A stretch of 64,000 nucleotides of DNA from assembly GCA_022781985.1 (NCBI GenBank), contig JALESH010000048.1, forward strand, positions 1 through 64,000, in the 5' to 3' direction. Shown here piece by piece: positions 1 through 10,219 of the stretch. Position numbers and translations under genes: made by a program. The notes below the pieces were generated by a model. That model was not told the DNA's origin. It saw only the letters and a program-made list of their open reading frames with translations, and ran no database searches. Each line of letters starts with the position of its first letter. Position 1 is the stretch's first letter. This DNA is from Lachnospiraceae bacterium. GTDB lineage: Bacteria; Bacillota; Clostridia; Lachnospirales; Lachnospiraceae.

Positions 1-1
1 G

Positions 2-1171
<1,170 letters not shown>

Positions 1172-1244
1172 AAGCTGCAGTAAGAATACCCTACGGGATT
1201 CCGGCGAAGGAAAGCCAGAGGAATGGGTTTTGAAGCAGAATTGA

Positions 1245-1273
1245 TTGAATATAGAGATAAAGTGTGATAGAAT
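1245..1273 (+). promoter_or_regulatory. Predicted sigma-A promoter for pyrE
   Basis: TTGAAT (-35) and TAGAAT (-10) are separated by exactly 17 bases, about 70 bases upstream of pyrE in the only gap after the chemotaxis gene. The assignment rests on motif and spacing alone. Confidence 0.45.
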
Positions 1274-1345
1274 AGGAAAGCGTATTTAACAGCACAAAGA
1301 TGGTACTGAAAAGCTGAAAAGCCTATAAATAAAGGAGAAAATGGA

Positions 1346-2023
1346 ATGATGGAACAGTACAAGCAGGACTTTATCCAGTTCATGGTAGACAGCCAGGCAC
1401 TTCAATTTGGTGAATTTACTTTAAAGAGCGGACGGAAATCACCGTTTTTTATGAATGCGGGGGCCTATGTGACAGGCACCCAGCTGGAGAAGCTGGGAGA
1501 ATACTATGCCAGGGCTATCCACGATAATTACGGACTGGATTTTGATGTGCTCTTCGGACCGGCTTATAAGGGGATACCCCTGAGCGTAGCGGCAGCCATG
1601 GCGCTCAGCCGTATCTATGACAGGGACGTGAGATACTGTTCCAACAGGAAGGAAGAAAAGGATCACGGAGATACGGGCATCCTTTTGGGCAGCAAGCTCA
1701 GGGATGGGGACAGGGTGGTGATCATTGAGGATGTCACCACCTCCGGCAAGTCCATTGAGGAGACCTTCCCTATCCTGAAGGCACAGGCGGATGTGGAGAT
1801 TGTGGGACTGATGGTTTCCCTTAACAGGATGGAAAGAGGCCGGGGAGAAAAGAGCGCACTCTGTGAAATCAGGGAAGAGTACGGTTTTGATGCCAATGCC
1901 ATAGTGACAATGGAGGAGGTAGTGGATTACCTGTATAACAGGCCCTGTCACGGTAAGATATACATTGACGATGAATGCAAGGCGAGAATAGATGCATATT
2001 ATGAGCAGTATGGTGCAAGATAG
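1346..2023 (+). CDS. pyrE: Orotate phosphoribosyltransferase
   Basis: This enzyme joins orotate to PRPP to give OMP in de novo pyrimidine synthesis. The 225-residue length fits the PyrE family. Visible signatures are LKSGRKSPFFMNAG near the N-terminus (orotate site), the lysine-rich NRKEEKDHG loop, and the PRPP-binding motif VVIIEDVTTSGKS. AAAGGAG lies 8 bases before the ATG at 1346; a second ATG directly follows and could be used instead. The gene stands apart from other pyr genes here, with its own candidate promoter, and is followed closely by two small membrane-protein genes. Confidence 0.96.
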   Translation: MMEQYKQDFIQFMVDSQALQFGEFTLKSGRKSPFFMNAGAYVTGTQLEKLGEYYARAIHDNYGLDFDVLFGPAYKGIPLSVAAAMALSRIYDRDVRYCSNRKEEKDHGDTGILLGSKLRDGDRVVIIEDVTTSGKSIEETFPILKAQADVEIVGLMVSLNRMERGRGEKSALCEIREEYGFDANAIVTMEEVVDYLYNRPCHGKIYIDDECKARIDAYYEQYGAR

Positions 2024-2036
2024 GAGGTAGTCCCGG

Positions 2037-2189
2037 ATGGAAGAGAAGATCTATAAGATGATGAGCGGTTCCGGAGCGCTCAATATTGCGGTGGGCGTGG
2101 TTACCCTGATCGGAGGTATTACAGGAGGCGTCCTTCTTATCATCAGCGGAGCCAGGCTGCTGGCCAGCAAATCAAAAATATTGTTTTGA
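2037..2189 (+). CDS. Small single-helix membrane protein (50 aa)
   Basis: This gene is absent from the ORF track. ATG at 2037 is preceded by TAGGAGG at good spacing and begins 13 bases after pyrE. The product has a short charged start (MEEKIYKMM), then a glycine-rich hydrophobic stretch with IAVGVVTLIGGITGGVLLII, and a basic tail ending KSKILF. One membrane helix is likely. The strong ribosome binding site and coupling to pyrE support it as real. The function is unknown; I recall similar short proteins in this family of bacteria but assign no role. Confidence 0.7.
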   Translation: MEEKIYKMMSGSGALNIAVGVVTLIGGITGGVLLIISGARLLASKSKILF

Positions 2190-2249
2190 TGCGGATGGGC
2201 ACTCCTTTGTGAGGGGGTGCCCATTCAAAGATTCATGTGGAGGTATGCC

Positions 2250-2588
2250 ATGTTCCGTAAGAATAATCACAGGGAGGGCAAAAAAAGCGGATATATATTT
2301 ACCGTCAAAAAACATCCCGAGAAGGGAATCATGTCCATGATTCTTGGGGTAATATCTGTTCTTTCCATAGCGGCAGCCGTATATCTGGCCTATAGAAACA
2401 ATGGCGACGCTGTTTTCCGGTATGGAGCGGCAGTTTTTCTGGCCACTCTGTTTTCCCTGGCAGGAATGGTGCTGGGAGTGCTTTCCAGGATGGAGAAGGA
2501 CAATTACTACCTTTTTCCTCATCTGGGCATTATTCTGAATCTGATTGCGCTGGCTATGGTCAGTCTGATCTTATATGCAGGGATATAG
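2250..2588 (+). CDS. Small membrane protein with three predicted helices (112 aa)
   Basis: I chose the ATG at 2250 because GGAGG lies 6 bases upstream; the ORF-track start at 2217 has no such site. The product has a basic N-terminal segment (KKSGYIFTVKKHPEKGIMS) and three hydrophobic stretches, at roughly residues 28-50, 58-80 and 90-110. It resembles a Lachnospiraceae family that I tentatively recall as DUF6142, but this is not verified. Its position between the pyrE group and the aminopeptidase gives no functional clue. Confidence 0.7.
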   Translation: MFRKNNHREGKKSGYIFTVKKHPEKGIMSMILGVISVLSIAAAVYLAYRNNGDAVFRYGAAVFLATLFSLAGMVLGVLSRMEKDNYYLFPHLGIILNLIALAMVSLILYAGI

Positions 2589-2629
2589 GGCCTGCAGCAT
2601 AGCATATGGAAAGGAGCAGGGGGATATTT

Positions 2630-4705
2630 ATGGAGAGAACAGAGGATATATTGGAGCGCTATGAGCTTGGCCGGGCCCGGATCCTTGAGATAAAGGCGGA
2701 GACGGGAAGGGGATGGCTGAAGGGGGCCTATGGCCGTTATTTTTATGAGACGGCAGCATTTCTGGAAAAGATTACGGAATGCTTTTCCTATATAGAAGAG
2801 GGCGGGATGGCCCGGGCTTCTCTGGAGGAGCTGAAGCTGTTGAACAGGAGCCTGTACCAGGATGTGCTGCCGGAAAACTACGGAGCAAGCTATGCCAATC
2901 CGGCCTATGCCGCAGAATGCTGCGGAGAGGAGTATGGACAGCTTCTGTCGTTTTTATATGCAGAGCTGAGAAGCCTTATTCCCTTTGCTTTTGAACAGGA
3001 CAGGTATGCACTGACCATCCGCATGGAGTTGTTTTTGGAGGTGTACAGTGCCTTTGACTGTGCTTATGGAGAAAAGGGGCAGGCGCCGGAATACAGGGAG
3101 CTGCAGCAGATCATCTACTGGTTTGTCAGCGATTATTCGGAGCCGGAAGCGGAGAAGCGGCTGAGAGAGCAGCTCTGTCCGGAGGAGGATTTTGCCCTGC
3201 GGATCATCCTGGACAGTGACCTGACGGATCTGCGCTACCTTTATTATTTCGGCGAGTATATCACAGACAAGGAGCTGGAAACAGCAGAATATTTAAACAG
3301 CATGTCCGAAGAGGCGGTCAGACAGATGGCAAATACCTACACGGAAGGCTACCGGATAGGCTTCCGGGTCTGTAACAAAGACATCACCAAAAAAAATGTG
3401 GTCAATATCCGCTACAGTCTGGGCTTTGAAAGGATGATCAGGGCAGCGGTGGAGAATTTTGCGGCCATGGGTATGGATACCACCATCTGCCGGGCAGGAG
3501 CCAGCATTTTCCGGGGGAGAGGGATTCAGAAAAATGGATATTTCGGAGCTTCGCCCAACAGGCAGTACGAATACGACCACAAGGAGGATCAGGCCCTGTA
3601 TCTGGACAGCCGGTATGTGAACCGGAGACTGGAGGGGATGCGGGCTGCCTATGAGAGGCTGAAAAAGGAGGCGGCCGGATTTGGGGGGCCGGCAGTGGTG
3701 GAAATCTTTGGAGAGACACCTTTTGTGCCGGAGGCAAAGCGCCAGGTTCTTCGGCTGAGTGAAAAACAACAGAGGCTGTCAGTGGAATATGCGGCTGCAG
3801 CCGGTGCGCTGCAGAATGAATATATCCCCGGGGAGGAGAGGAGCTTTACCATCATCGCCTTTCCAACACCGGCCATCGGCAGTCGTTTTAAGGAGATTTT
3901 TGAGGAGGTCGTAAGGATCAATACCCTGGACTACGAACTCTATCAGAGGCTGCAGCAGAGGATCATCGATGCCCTGGATCAGGCAGACTATGTACACATC
4001 AAGGGAAGGGATGGAAACAGGACGGATCTGAGAGTGCAGCTGCACAAGCTGAAGGATCCGGCGGCAGAGACGAATTTTGAAAACTGCGTGGCCGATGTGA
4101 ATATACCCGCAGGAGAGATTTTTACCTCGCCGGTACTGAAAGGGACGGAGGGAGTGCTTCATGTGAGCCGCGTATTCCTGAGAGAGCTGGAATACAGAGA
4201 CCTGGAACTGACTTTTCGGGATGGGATGGTGGCAGCCTATACCTGCAGAAACTTTGAGACAGAGGAAGAGAACCGGAAATATATCAGAGATAATATACTT
4301 TTCCACCATGAGACCCTTCCCATGGGGGAGTTTGCCATAGGTACAAATACCACAGCCTATATGGCCGCTAAAAAATACGGAATCGAGCATAAGCTGCCTA
4401 TTCTTATTGCGGAAAAGATGGGGCCTCACTTTGCGGTGGGAGATACCTGCTATTCCCATGAGGAAGATGTGATTACCTTCAATCCCGATGGGAAGGCCAT
4501 TGTCGCCAGGGAAAATGAGGTATCCGCGCTGAGGAGCACCGATATGGAAAGGGCTTATTTTAACTGCCATACCGATATTACCCTTCCCTATGATGAGCTG
4601 GGCGAGTTGGCAGGCATAGCCGGGGACGGAGGAAGGATACCCGTGATCAGGGAGGGGAGGTTCGTGCTGGAAGGCTGCGAGGAGCTGAACCGACCCTTTG
4701 ACTGA
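2630..4705 (+). CDS. Aminopeptidase, M29 family (AmpS-like), long form
   Basis: This is a cytosolic metallo-aminopeptidase expected to remove N-terminal residues from peptides using two metal ions. The C-terminal half carries the M29 signatures GEFAIGTN, IAEKMGPHFAVGD and a late DITLPYDELGELAG. The start at 2630 follows AGGGGG at 6 bases; the upstream in-frame ATG at 2606 has no good site. At 691 residues the protein is much longer than the roughly 410 residues of classic M29 enzymes. The first 250-300 residues form an extra region with no motif I recognise. It is probably a peptide-recycling housekeeping enzyme. Confidence 0.85.
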   Translation: MERTEDILERYELGRARILEIKAETGRGWLKGAYGRYFYETAAFLEKITECFSYIEEGGMARASLEELKLLNRSLYQDVLPENYGASYANPAYAAECCGEEYGQLLSFLYAELRSLIPFAFEQDRYALTIRMELFLEVYSAFDCAYGEKGQAPEYRELQQIIYWFVSDYSEPEAEKRLREQLCPEEDFALRIILDSDLTDLRYLYYFGEYITDKELETAEYLNSMSEEAVRQMANTYTEGYRIGFRVCNKDITKKNVVNIRYSLGFERMIRAAVENFAAMGMDTTICRAGASIFRGRGIQKNGYFGASPNRQYEYDHKEDQALYLDSRYVNRRLEGMRAAYERLKKEAAGFGGPAVVEIFGETPFVPEAKRQVLRLSEKQQRLSVEYAAAAGALQNEYIPGEERSFTIIAFPTPAIGSRFKEIFEEVVRINTLDYELYQRLQQRIIDALDQADYVHIKGRDGNRTDLRVQLHKLKDPAAETNFENCVADVNIPAGEIFTSPVLKGTEGVLHVSRVFLRELEYRDLELTFRDGMVAAYTCRNFETEEENRKYIRDNILFHHETLPMGEFAIGTNTTAYMAAKKYGIEHKLPILIAEKMGPHFAVGDTCYSHEEDVITFNPDGKAIVARENEVSALRSTDMERAYFNCHTDITLPYDELGELAGIAGDGGRIPVIREGRFVLEGCEELNRPFD

Positions 4706-4758
4706 ACAGTAAGGCAGATTACAGGACTGCATGTTTCATGCTTCCTGGCAAATATGGC

Positions 4759-4787
4759 TTGCGCCAAAAGTTATTTTTTAGTAAACT
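4759..4787 (+). promoter_or_regulatory. Predicted promoter of the pur operon
   Basis: TTGCGC and TAAACT are separated by 17 bases, 36 bases before the purE start. The 117-base gap between the aminopeptidase gene and purE holds this and nothing else I can recognise; there is no room for a purine riboswitch downstream of it. Confidence 0.45.
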
Positions 4788-4822
4788 AGAGAAAAATGTT
4801 AAAAAGTAAGGAGAAACGAACT

Positions 4823-5329
4823 ATGGCACAGGTTGGAATTGTAATGGGAAGTGATTCAGACATGCCGGTCATGGCAAAGGCCGCTGATATTCTGGAGGAG
4901 CTGGGGATTTCTTATGAGATGAGGATCATCTCGGCCCACAGGGAGCCGGATGTATTCTTTGAGTATGCAAATACCGCAGAGGAAAAGGGCTTCAAGGTGA
5001 TCATAGCAGGAGCGGGCATGGCAGCCCATCTGCCCGGCATGTGTGCGGCTGTTTTCCCTATGCCGGTCATCGGTATTCCGATGCATACCACGTCCCTGGG
5101 GGGAAAGGATTCCCTGTATTCCATTGTTCAGATGCCCTCAGGCATACCCGTTGCTACCGTAGCTATCAACGGGGGAGCTAATGCAGGGCTTTTGGCAGCC
5201 AGGATCTTGGCTGTATCCGATCCTGAACTTCTGGATAGATTAAAGGACTACAGCAGATCTCTGAAGGAGGGCGTACAGGCAAAGGACGAAAGGCTTCAGA
5301 AGACTGGCTACAGGGATTACTCCAAATAG
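4823..5329 (+). CDS. purE: N5-carboxyaminoimidazole ribonucleotide mutase (class I PurE)
   Basis: PurE makes CAIR in purine biosynthesis. The 168-residue protein shows the nucleotide-binding GSDSDMP, the ISAHREPD motif with the catalytic His, and [12 protein letters not shown]. These fit class I PurE, which normally depends on PurK, yet no purK occurs in the window. The start at 4823 was chosen because AAGGAG precedes it by about 9 bases; the track's extra 9 N-terminal codons would overlap that site. It is the first gene of purE-purM-purN-purD. Confidence 0.96.
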   Translation: MAQVGIVMGSDSDMPVMAKAADILEELGISYEMRIISAHREPDVFFEYANTAEEKGFKVIIAGAGMAAHLPGMCAAVFPMPVIGIPMHTTSLGGKDSLYSIVQMPSGIPVATVAINGGANAGLLAARILAVSDPELLDRLKDYSRSLKEGVQAKDERLQKTGYRDYSK

Positions 5330-5376
5330 AGACAGAGCCTATGAGGGCAGAATGTGGGAAAGGCATGGTGAAGAGC

Positions 5377-6402
5377 ATGGATTATAAGAAGGCCGGTGTG
5401 GATATAGAGGCAGGATATCAGTCAGTGGAGCTGATGAAAAAGTATGTGAAAGAGACGATGAGACCGGAGGTGCTGGGAGGGCTGGGCGGCTTTTCGGGTG
5501 CTTTCTCCCTAGCAGCCATCAAGGACATGGAGAAGCCCACCCTGGTATCGGGAACAGACGGCGTAGGAACCAAGCTGAAGCTGGCATTTCTGATGGACAG
5601 GCATGATACAGTGGGCATAGACTGTGTGGCAATGTGCGTCAATGATATTGCCTGCGCGGGGGGCGAGCCTTTGTTTTTTCTGGATTACATAGCCTGCGGC
5701 AGGAATTATCCTGAGAAGATCGCTGCGATAGTAAAGGGAGTTGCCCATGGCTGCCTGCAGTCGGGAGCGGCATTGATCGGAGGAGAGACAGCAGAGATGC
5801 CGGGTTTTTATCCGGAGGATGAGTATGATCTGGCAGGCTTTGCTGTAGGTGTGGTAGACGAAAAGGATATGATCACGGGAGAGAATATCCGGCCGGGAGA
5901 TACTCTGGTGGGCATCGCCTCCTCCGGGGTGCACAGCAACGGATTTTCCCTGGTCAGGAAGGTATTTGAAATGACTCGTGAAGGCCTGGCTGTCTACTAT
6001 GATGAGCTAGGAAGGACGCTGGGAGAGGCATTGCTGGAGCCTACCAGGATCTATGTGAAGGCATTGAAGGCAGTAAAGGAAGCAGGAGTCACCATCAAGG
6101 GCTGCAGTCATATCACAGGGGGCGGCTTCTATGAGAACATCCCCCGGATGCTGCCGGAAGGTGTCCATGCGGTAGTGAAAAAGGACAGCTATGAGGTGCC
6201 TGCCATTTTCCGCCTGCTGCAGGAGAAAGGACAGCTGGAGGAAAGGATGATGTACAATACCTATAACATGGGTCTTGGCATGGTGCTGGCTCTGGCCCCG
6301 GAACAGGCGGAGACAGCTATGGAGGCGATCAGAAAATCCGGTGAGACATCCTGCGTGGTGGGCCATGTCAGAGCCGGTGAAAAAGGAGTCACCCTATGTT
6401 GA
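5377..6402 (+). CDS. purM: Phosphoribosylformylglycinamidine cyclo-ligase (AIR synthetase)
   Basis: PurM converts FGAM to AIR with ATP. The protein shows the glycine-rich [25 protein letters not shown] and the [20 protein letters not shown] core. About 341 residues from the start [14 protein letters not shown], the usual N-terminus of the family. The track start at 5341 adds 12 non-conserved residues, and the ribosome binding site is weak for either choice. The 3' end overlaps purN by 7 bases, which indicates translational coupling. Confidence 0.95.
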   Translation: MDYKKAGVDIEAGYQSVELMKKYVKETMRPEVLGGLGGFSGAFSLAAIKDMEKPTLVSGTDGVGTKLKLAFLMDRHDTVGIDCVAMCVNDIACAGGEPLFFLDYIACGRNYPEKIAAIVKGVAHGCLQSGAALIGGETAEMPGFYPEDEYDLAGFAVGVVDEKDMITGENIRPGDTLVGIASSGVHSNGFSLVRKVFEMTREGLAVYYDELGRTLGEALLEPTRIYVKALKAVKEAGVTIKGCSHITGGGFYENIPRMLPEGVHAVVKKDSYEVPAIFRLLQEKGQLEERMMYNTYNMGLGMVLALAPEQAETAMEAIRKSGETSCVVGHVRAGEKGVTLC

Positions 6403-7025
6403 GAGTGGTAGTATGTGTGTCCGGCGGCGGCACCAACCTGCAGGCAGTGATAGACGGTGTAAAGGCAGGCAGCATCCGGAATACGGAGATCGTGCGGGTA
6501 ATCAGCAACAATAAAAATGCCTATGCTCTGCAGAGGGCGGAGGAGAATGGCATCGCTGCCGTCTGTGTTTGCCCCGCAGACTATGTCAGCCGGGAGGTAT
6601 TCCACCAGGCGCTGCTGGCAGCAGTGGAGGAGGCGGAGCCGGATCTCATCGTGCTGGCAGGCTTTCTGGTGGTGATACCTCAGGAAATGACTGCCCGGTA
6701 CCGGAACCGAATCATCAATATCCATCCTTCCCTGATCCCTTCCTTCTGCGGAACAGGCTATTATGGGCTGAGAGTTCATGAAGCGGCTCTGGAGAGAGGG
6801 GTCAGGCTCACAGGAGCAACGGTGCATTTTGTGGATGAGGGGACGGACACGGGCCCTATTATCCTGCAGAAGGCGGTTGAGGTCAAGGAGGGAGACACCC
6901 CTGAGGTACTGCAGAAAAGGGTGATGGAAGAAGCAGAGTGGAAGATTCTGCCCCAGGCGATTGATGAGATTGCAGGAGGGCTGATCGAGATAAAGGACGG
7001 TAAATGCAGGAGGACAGACCAATGA
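6396..7025 (+). CDS. purN: Phosphoribosylglycinamide formyltransferase
   Basis: PurN transfers a formyl group from 10-formyl-THF to GAR. The 209-residue protein has the N-terminal [10 protein letters not shown] phosphate loop, the [11 protein letters not shown] motif containing the catalytic His, and [13 protein letters not shown] with the catalytic Asp. The gene starts inside the end of purM and its own end overlaps the purD start by 4 bases (ATGA), so the three genes are probably translated in a coupled manner. Confidence 0.96.
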   Translation: MLRVVVCVSGGGTNLQAVIDGVKAGSIRNTEIVRVISNNKNAYALQRAEENGIAAVCVCPADYVSREVFHQALLAAVEEAEPDLIVLAGFLVVIPQEMTARYRNRIINIHPSLIPSFCGTGYYGLRVHEAALERGVRLTGATVHFVDEGTDTGPIILQKAVEVKEGDTPEVLQKRVMEEAEWKILPQAIDEIAGGLIEIKDGKCRRTDQ

Positions 7026-8293
7026 AGGTGTTGATAGTAGGCAGCGGAGGAAGAGAGCATGCCATAGCAGCCAGTGCGGCAAAAAGCAGCAGGGTGGATA
7101 AAATCTACTGTGCACCGGGCAATGCAGGGATCGGCGAATTGGCAGAGTGTGTGCCCATTGGACCTATGGAATTTGAAAAAATCGTGGCTTTCGCCAGGGA
7201 AAATGAAATCGACCTGACCATTGTAGGGATGGATGATCCCCTGGTGGGCGGCCTGGTGGATGAGCTGGAGAAGGCTGGGCTGAGGGTCTTCGGACCTAGA
7301 AAAAATGCGGCCATACTGGAGGGAAGCAAGGCCTTTTCCAAGGATCTGATGAAAAAATATAATATACCCACCGCTGCCTATGAGAACTTCGAGAGTCCCG
7401 GGGAGGCCATGGCCTATCTGGAAAAGGCTAGGTTCCCTATCGTTCTCAAGGCGGATGGCCTGGCTCTGGGCAAGGGAGTTCTGATCTGCCAAAACCTGGA
7501 GGAAGCCAGGGAGGGCGTAAAATCCATCATGCTGGACAGGCAGTTCGGTCCTGCCGGAAACAAGCTGGTCATAGAGGAGTTTATGCAGGGACGGGAGGTT
7601 TCCGTGCTCTCCTTTGTAGACGGCAGAACCATCAGGACCATGACCTCCGCCCAGGATCACAAGCGTGCGGGAGACGGAGATACAGGGCTGAATACAGGAG
7701 GCATGGGAACCTTTTCTCCCAGTCCTTTCTATACTGCTGAGGTGGATGCTTTCTGCAGGGAGCATATTTACCAGCCTACCGTGGATGCCATGGCAGCGGA
7801 GGGAAGAGAGTTTAAGGGCATCATTTTCTTTGGGCTGATGCTGACAGAGGAGGGGCCAAAGGTGCTGGAATACAATGCCAGGTTCGGAGACCCGGAGGCC
7901 CAGGTGGTACTTCCCCGGATGAAAAATGACATGATAGATGTGATGGAGGCCTGCATCGACGGCAGGCTGGATGAGATCGGCTTGGAATTTGAGGACAATG
8001 CGGCAGTCTGCGTGGTGCTTGCTTCGGCAGGCTATCCGGTGGAGTATGAAAAGGGATTTGTCATTCGGGGGCTGGACAGCTTCAAGGATAAGGAGGGCTA
8101 TTATTGCTTCCATGCCGGTACAAAGCGGGTGGGCGAAGATATCGTTACCAACGGCGGCAGGGTATTGGGCATCACAGCCAAGGGCAGGGATCTGATGGAG
8201 GCCAGGACCAATGCATACCGGGCAGCAGAGTGGGTGGACTTCGATAATAAATACATGCGTCATGATATTGGAAAAGCGATTGATGAGGCTTGA
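7022..8293 (+). CDS. purD: Phosphoribosylamine-glycine ligase (GAR synthetase)
   Basis: PurD is an ATP-grasp ligase joining phosphoribosylamine to glycine. It begins [15 protein letters not shown], carries the ATP-grasp core around FPIVLKADGLALGKGV, and DTGLNTGGMGTFSP. The conserved C-terminal part with YNARFGDPEAQVVLPR is intact. AGGAGG sits 8 bases before the ATG at 7022, so I prefer it to the track start at 7004. The length of 423 residues is normal. It is the last enzyme gene of this pur cluster; purF, purL and purH are not in the window. Confidence 0.96.
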   Translation: MKVLIVGSGGREHAIAASAAKSSRVDKIYCAPGNAGIGELAECVPIGPMEFEKIVAFARENEIDLTIVGMDDPLVGGLVDELEKAGLRVFGPRKNAAILEGSKAFSKDLMKKYNIPTAAYENFESPGEAMAYLEKARFPIVLKADGLALGKGVLICQNLEEAREGVKSIMLDRQFGPAGNKLVIEEFMQGREVSVLSFVDGRTIRTMTSAQDHKRAGDGDTGLNTGGMGTFSPSPFYTAEVDAFCREHIYQPTVDAMAAEGREFKGIIFFGLMLTEEGPKVLEYNARFGDPEAQVVLPRMKNDMIDVMEACIDGRLDEIGLEFEDNAAVCVVLASAGYPVEYEKGFVIRGLDSFKDKEGYYCFHAGTKRVGEDIVTNGGRVLGITAKGRDLMEARTNAYRAAEWVDFDNKYMRHDIGKAIDEA

Positions 8294-8326
8294 AAATATG
8301 TCTTTGAAAGGAGCATGGTTACAGAG

Positions 8327-8740
8327 ATGGAGAAGAAGGATTTGGCCAGAAAGGGTGCACTGGATATTTCCGGCTACAACAGGCCGTATGAATGCAAGAA
8401 GTGCGGAGGGCTGATGGTTTTTAAGGGAGTAGGAGAGTACGAGTGTGAGAATTGCCGTTATCTGGACTATGACGACTATGGCAAGGTGCGCGGCTATATC
8501 GAAAAGTATCCGGGGGCGAATCTGGCTCAGATCGCTGAGAAAACCGGAGTCAGCCAGAAGTCTATCATGCAGATGCTGAAGGAATCCAGGCTGGAGGTGT
8601 CTCAGGAATCCAGAACCTTTATGAAATGCAGCATATGCGGCGCGGATATCAGATCGGGAACCCTTTGCCTGAGATGCGAGGTGGCTTATAACAGGGGGCT
8701 GGAGGAGAGAGAACGTGCAGCCCGGAAGCTTCCAGACTGA
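8327..8740 (+). CDS. Zinc-ribbon/HTH protein resembling YvyF (flagellar-operon family)
   Basis: The 137-residue protein has an N-terminal CKKC...CENC zinc ribbon, a helix-turn-helix-like middle (ANLAQIAEKTGVSQKSIMQML, here split over about residues 60-85), and a C-terminal CSIC...CLRC pair. This order matches Bacillus YvyF, a protein coded near flgM. No flagellar genes are visible here, so a motility role is only suggested. ATG 8315 is one base after AAAGGAG and ATG 8327 is 13 bases away, so the start is uncertain. It follows purD at short distance and could be read from the pur promoter. Confidence 0.7.
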   Translation: MEKKDLARKGALDISGYNRPYECKKCGGLMVFKGVGEYECENCRYLDYDDYGKVRGYIEKYPGANLAQIAEKTGVSQKSIMQMLKESRLEVSQESRTFMKCSICGADIRSGTLCLRCEVAYNRGLEERERAARKLPD

Positions 8741-8776
8741 GGAAGGCAAGGAAAGATGTGCAGAGAGGAAAAGCGA

Positions 8777-10072
8777 ATGAAAAAGACACTTAGAGAAAAA
8801 GGATGGAGGATGGCGGCGTATGCTTTGCTGGCCGCAGTCCTTTTTATTGGCGAGCCGCTCATGGGCATGGCAGCTACGGCCACAGTTTCAGTAAGATCCG
8901 CCAAGGTGAGAAAGGAGCCCAGCACCACCAGCGATGCGGTGGCAGGAGTAGCCCAGGGAGGTACGGTGACGATTACGGAGGAGGTAAAGGACAGTGCCGG
9001 AACTGTCTGGTATAAGGTGACCGTAGATAATAAGACGGGATATATCCGTTCCGATCTGGTGAAGAAAACAGACGCTGCTTCCGGCGGCAGCGCAGGCTCC
9101 CAGACGGCATCTGCTTCCGCTACACCGGTTGCAGCCACAAAGGCATACGTAAACTATAAAAGCGTGAGGGTTCGTGCAGCAGCTTCTACTACGGCGGAAA
9201 CGATGGGATCAGTCCCTCAGAACACATCAGTGACCATTGTGGGAGAGACCAAGGCCAATGACGGCAAGAAGTGGTATGAGATAGAGTATACCAATGCTTC
9301 GGGAAATGCGGCCAAGGGCTTTGTCCGGTCGGATCTGATCACCGTTGGCGAGGCACCGGCAGCACCCGCAGGGACTGGGGCGGAGCCGGCCCAGCCCCAG
9401 GCAGAGGAGCCGGAATCCGCGGAGAATCCCGAGGAGGGAGGCGCAGAGGCAGCTCCGGAGGGAGAGGGACAGACCATAGAGTCCGGGACACCTGAGGCCG
9501 GAGGTGCAGAGACACCGGCGGAAACAGCTAAACCGGATTATGAGATGGTATTTACAGAAAACAGTGAGGGTGTCAAGGAGTGGTATCTGTATGACAATAT
9601 CAACGGCACCCGACAGACTCTGGCAGGACTGCTGGCAGCGGCATCTGCCGGCATGCAGGCAGCAGAGGAGGAGACAGAGCCTTTCCCCTATCAGAATGCC
9701 CTTCTCATTGGGCTGGCAGCAGCCCTGATTCTGGCCATCATAGTCATCACCCTGATGGCTTTTAAGATCAGGGATATGCGGGAGGATGCATATGGGGATT
9801 ATGACAGCTATGAGGATGAAGAAGAGGAAGAGGAGGATATGTCTGCACAGGCCGCCGGAACGCAGGAGATCCGTGCACCCGGGTCGGAGGGCCGGTGGAG
9901 ATCCAGAGCCTGGAAAGCATCAGATGCGGATAAAATAAATTATAATCCGGAGGAAGAGGAGCCTGAGCCCGGCAGGCCGGTCAGGGAGGAGCGGCAGCCT
10001 AAGAGAAAGGCCAAGAACTTCCTTTTGGAGGACGACGAATTTGAGTTTGAATTCCTCAATATGGATGACTGA
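8777..10072 (+). CDS. Membrane-anchored bacterial SH3 (SH3b) domain protein
   Basis: The 431-residue protein has a signal peptide or N-anchor (basic start, then AAYALLAAVLFIGEPLMG). Two SH3b repeats follow, at roughly residues 35-100 and 125-190, with typical VRSAKVRKEP/VRVRAAAS starts and GYIRSDL or GFVRSDL ends. Next come a long Pro/Glu/Ala linker, a TM helix (ALLIGLAAALILAIIVITL) and a very acidic cytoplasmic tail. SH3b domains in exported proteins often bind peptidoglycan, so a wall-sensing or anchoring role is plausible but inferred. The start at 8777 was chosen over 8756 because the signal peptide begins there. Confidence 0.8.
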   Translation: MKKTLREKGWRMAAYALLAAVLFIGEPLMGMAATATVSVRSAKVRKEPSTTSDAVAGVAQGGTVTITEEVKDSAGTVWYKVTVDNKTGYIRSDLVKKTDAASGGSAGSQTASASATPVAATKAYVNYKSVRVRAAASTTAETMGSVPQNTSVTIVGETKANDGKKWYEIEYTNASGNAAKGFVRSDLITVGEAPAAPAGTGAEPAQPQAEEPESAENPEEGGAEAAPEGEGQTIESGTPEAGGAETPAETAKPDYEMVFTENSEGVKEWYLYDNINGTRQTLAGLLAAASAGMQAAEEETEPFPYQNALLIGLAAALILAIIVITLMAFKIRDMREDAYGDYDSYEDEEEEEEDMSAQAAGTQEIRAPGSEGRWRSRAWKASDADKINYNPEEEEPEPGRPVREERQPKRKAKNFLLEDDEFEFEFLNMDD

Positions 10073-10081
10073 CAGGAGGGT

Positions 10082-10109
10082 GTACAGGCTTAGGCCTGTA
10101 CGCTCTTTT
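10082..10109 (+). terminator. Rho-independent-like terminator after the SH3b gene
   Basis: GTACAGGC and GCCTGTAC form a perfect 8-bp stem with a 4-base loop, followed by GCTCTTTT. It lies just after the stop codon of the SH3b gene and before the GntR promoter. Confidence 0.7.
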
Positions 10110-10128
10110 GGTTATGGGGCAGTATAGG

Positions 10129-10169
10129 TTGACACAAACGGAGGATTGTTATAATATTACTATAACAAT
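10129..10169 (+). promoter_or_regulatory. Promoter with overlapping palindromic operator upstream of gntR-clpC
   Basis: TTGACA (10129-10134) is followed after 15 bases by TATAAT (10150-10155). A perfect inverted repeat, ATTGTTATA and TATAACAAT separated by 7 bases (10145-10169), overlaps the -10 element and the expected transcription start. A dimeric repressor bound there would block RNA polymerase. The adjacent GntR-family gene is the obvious candidate ligand-free binder, giving autoregulation and control of clpC; that is inference. Confidence 0.65.
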
Positions 10170-10219
10170 ATGGGTGGTCTGTATCTGACAGGCAGTGTTG
10201 GAAAAGAGCGGGGTGGCCT

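Noticed and set aside
6776-8749. 657-aa minus-strand ORF
   Set aside because: It lies opposite purN, purD and the YvyF-like gene, which have full family motifs and ribosome binding sites. Its His/Gln/Leu-rich composition is that of an antisense shadow.
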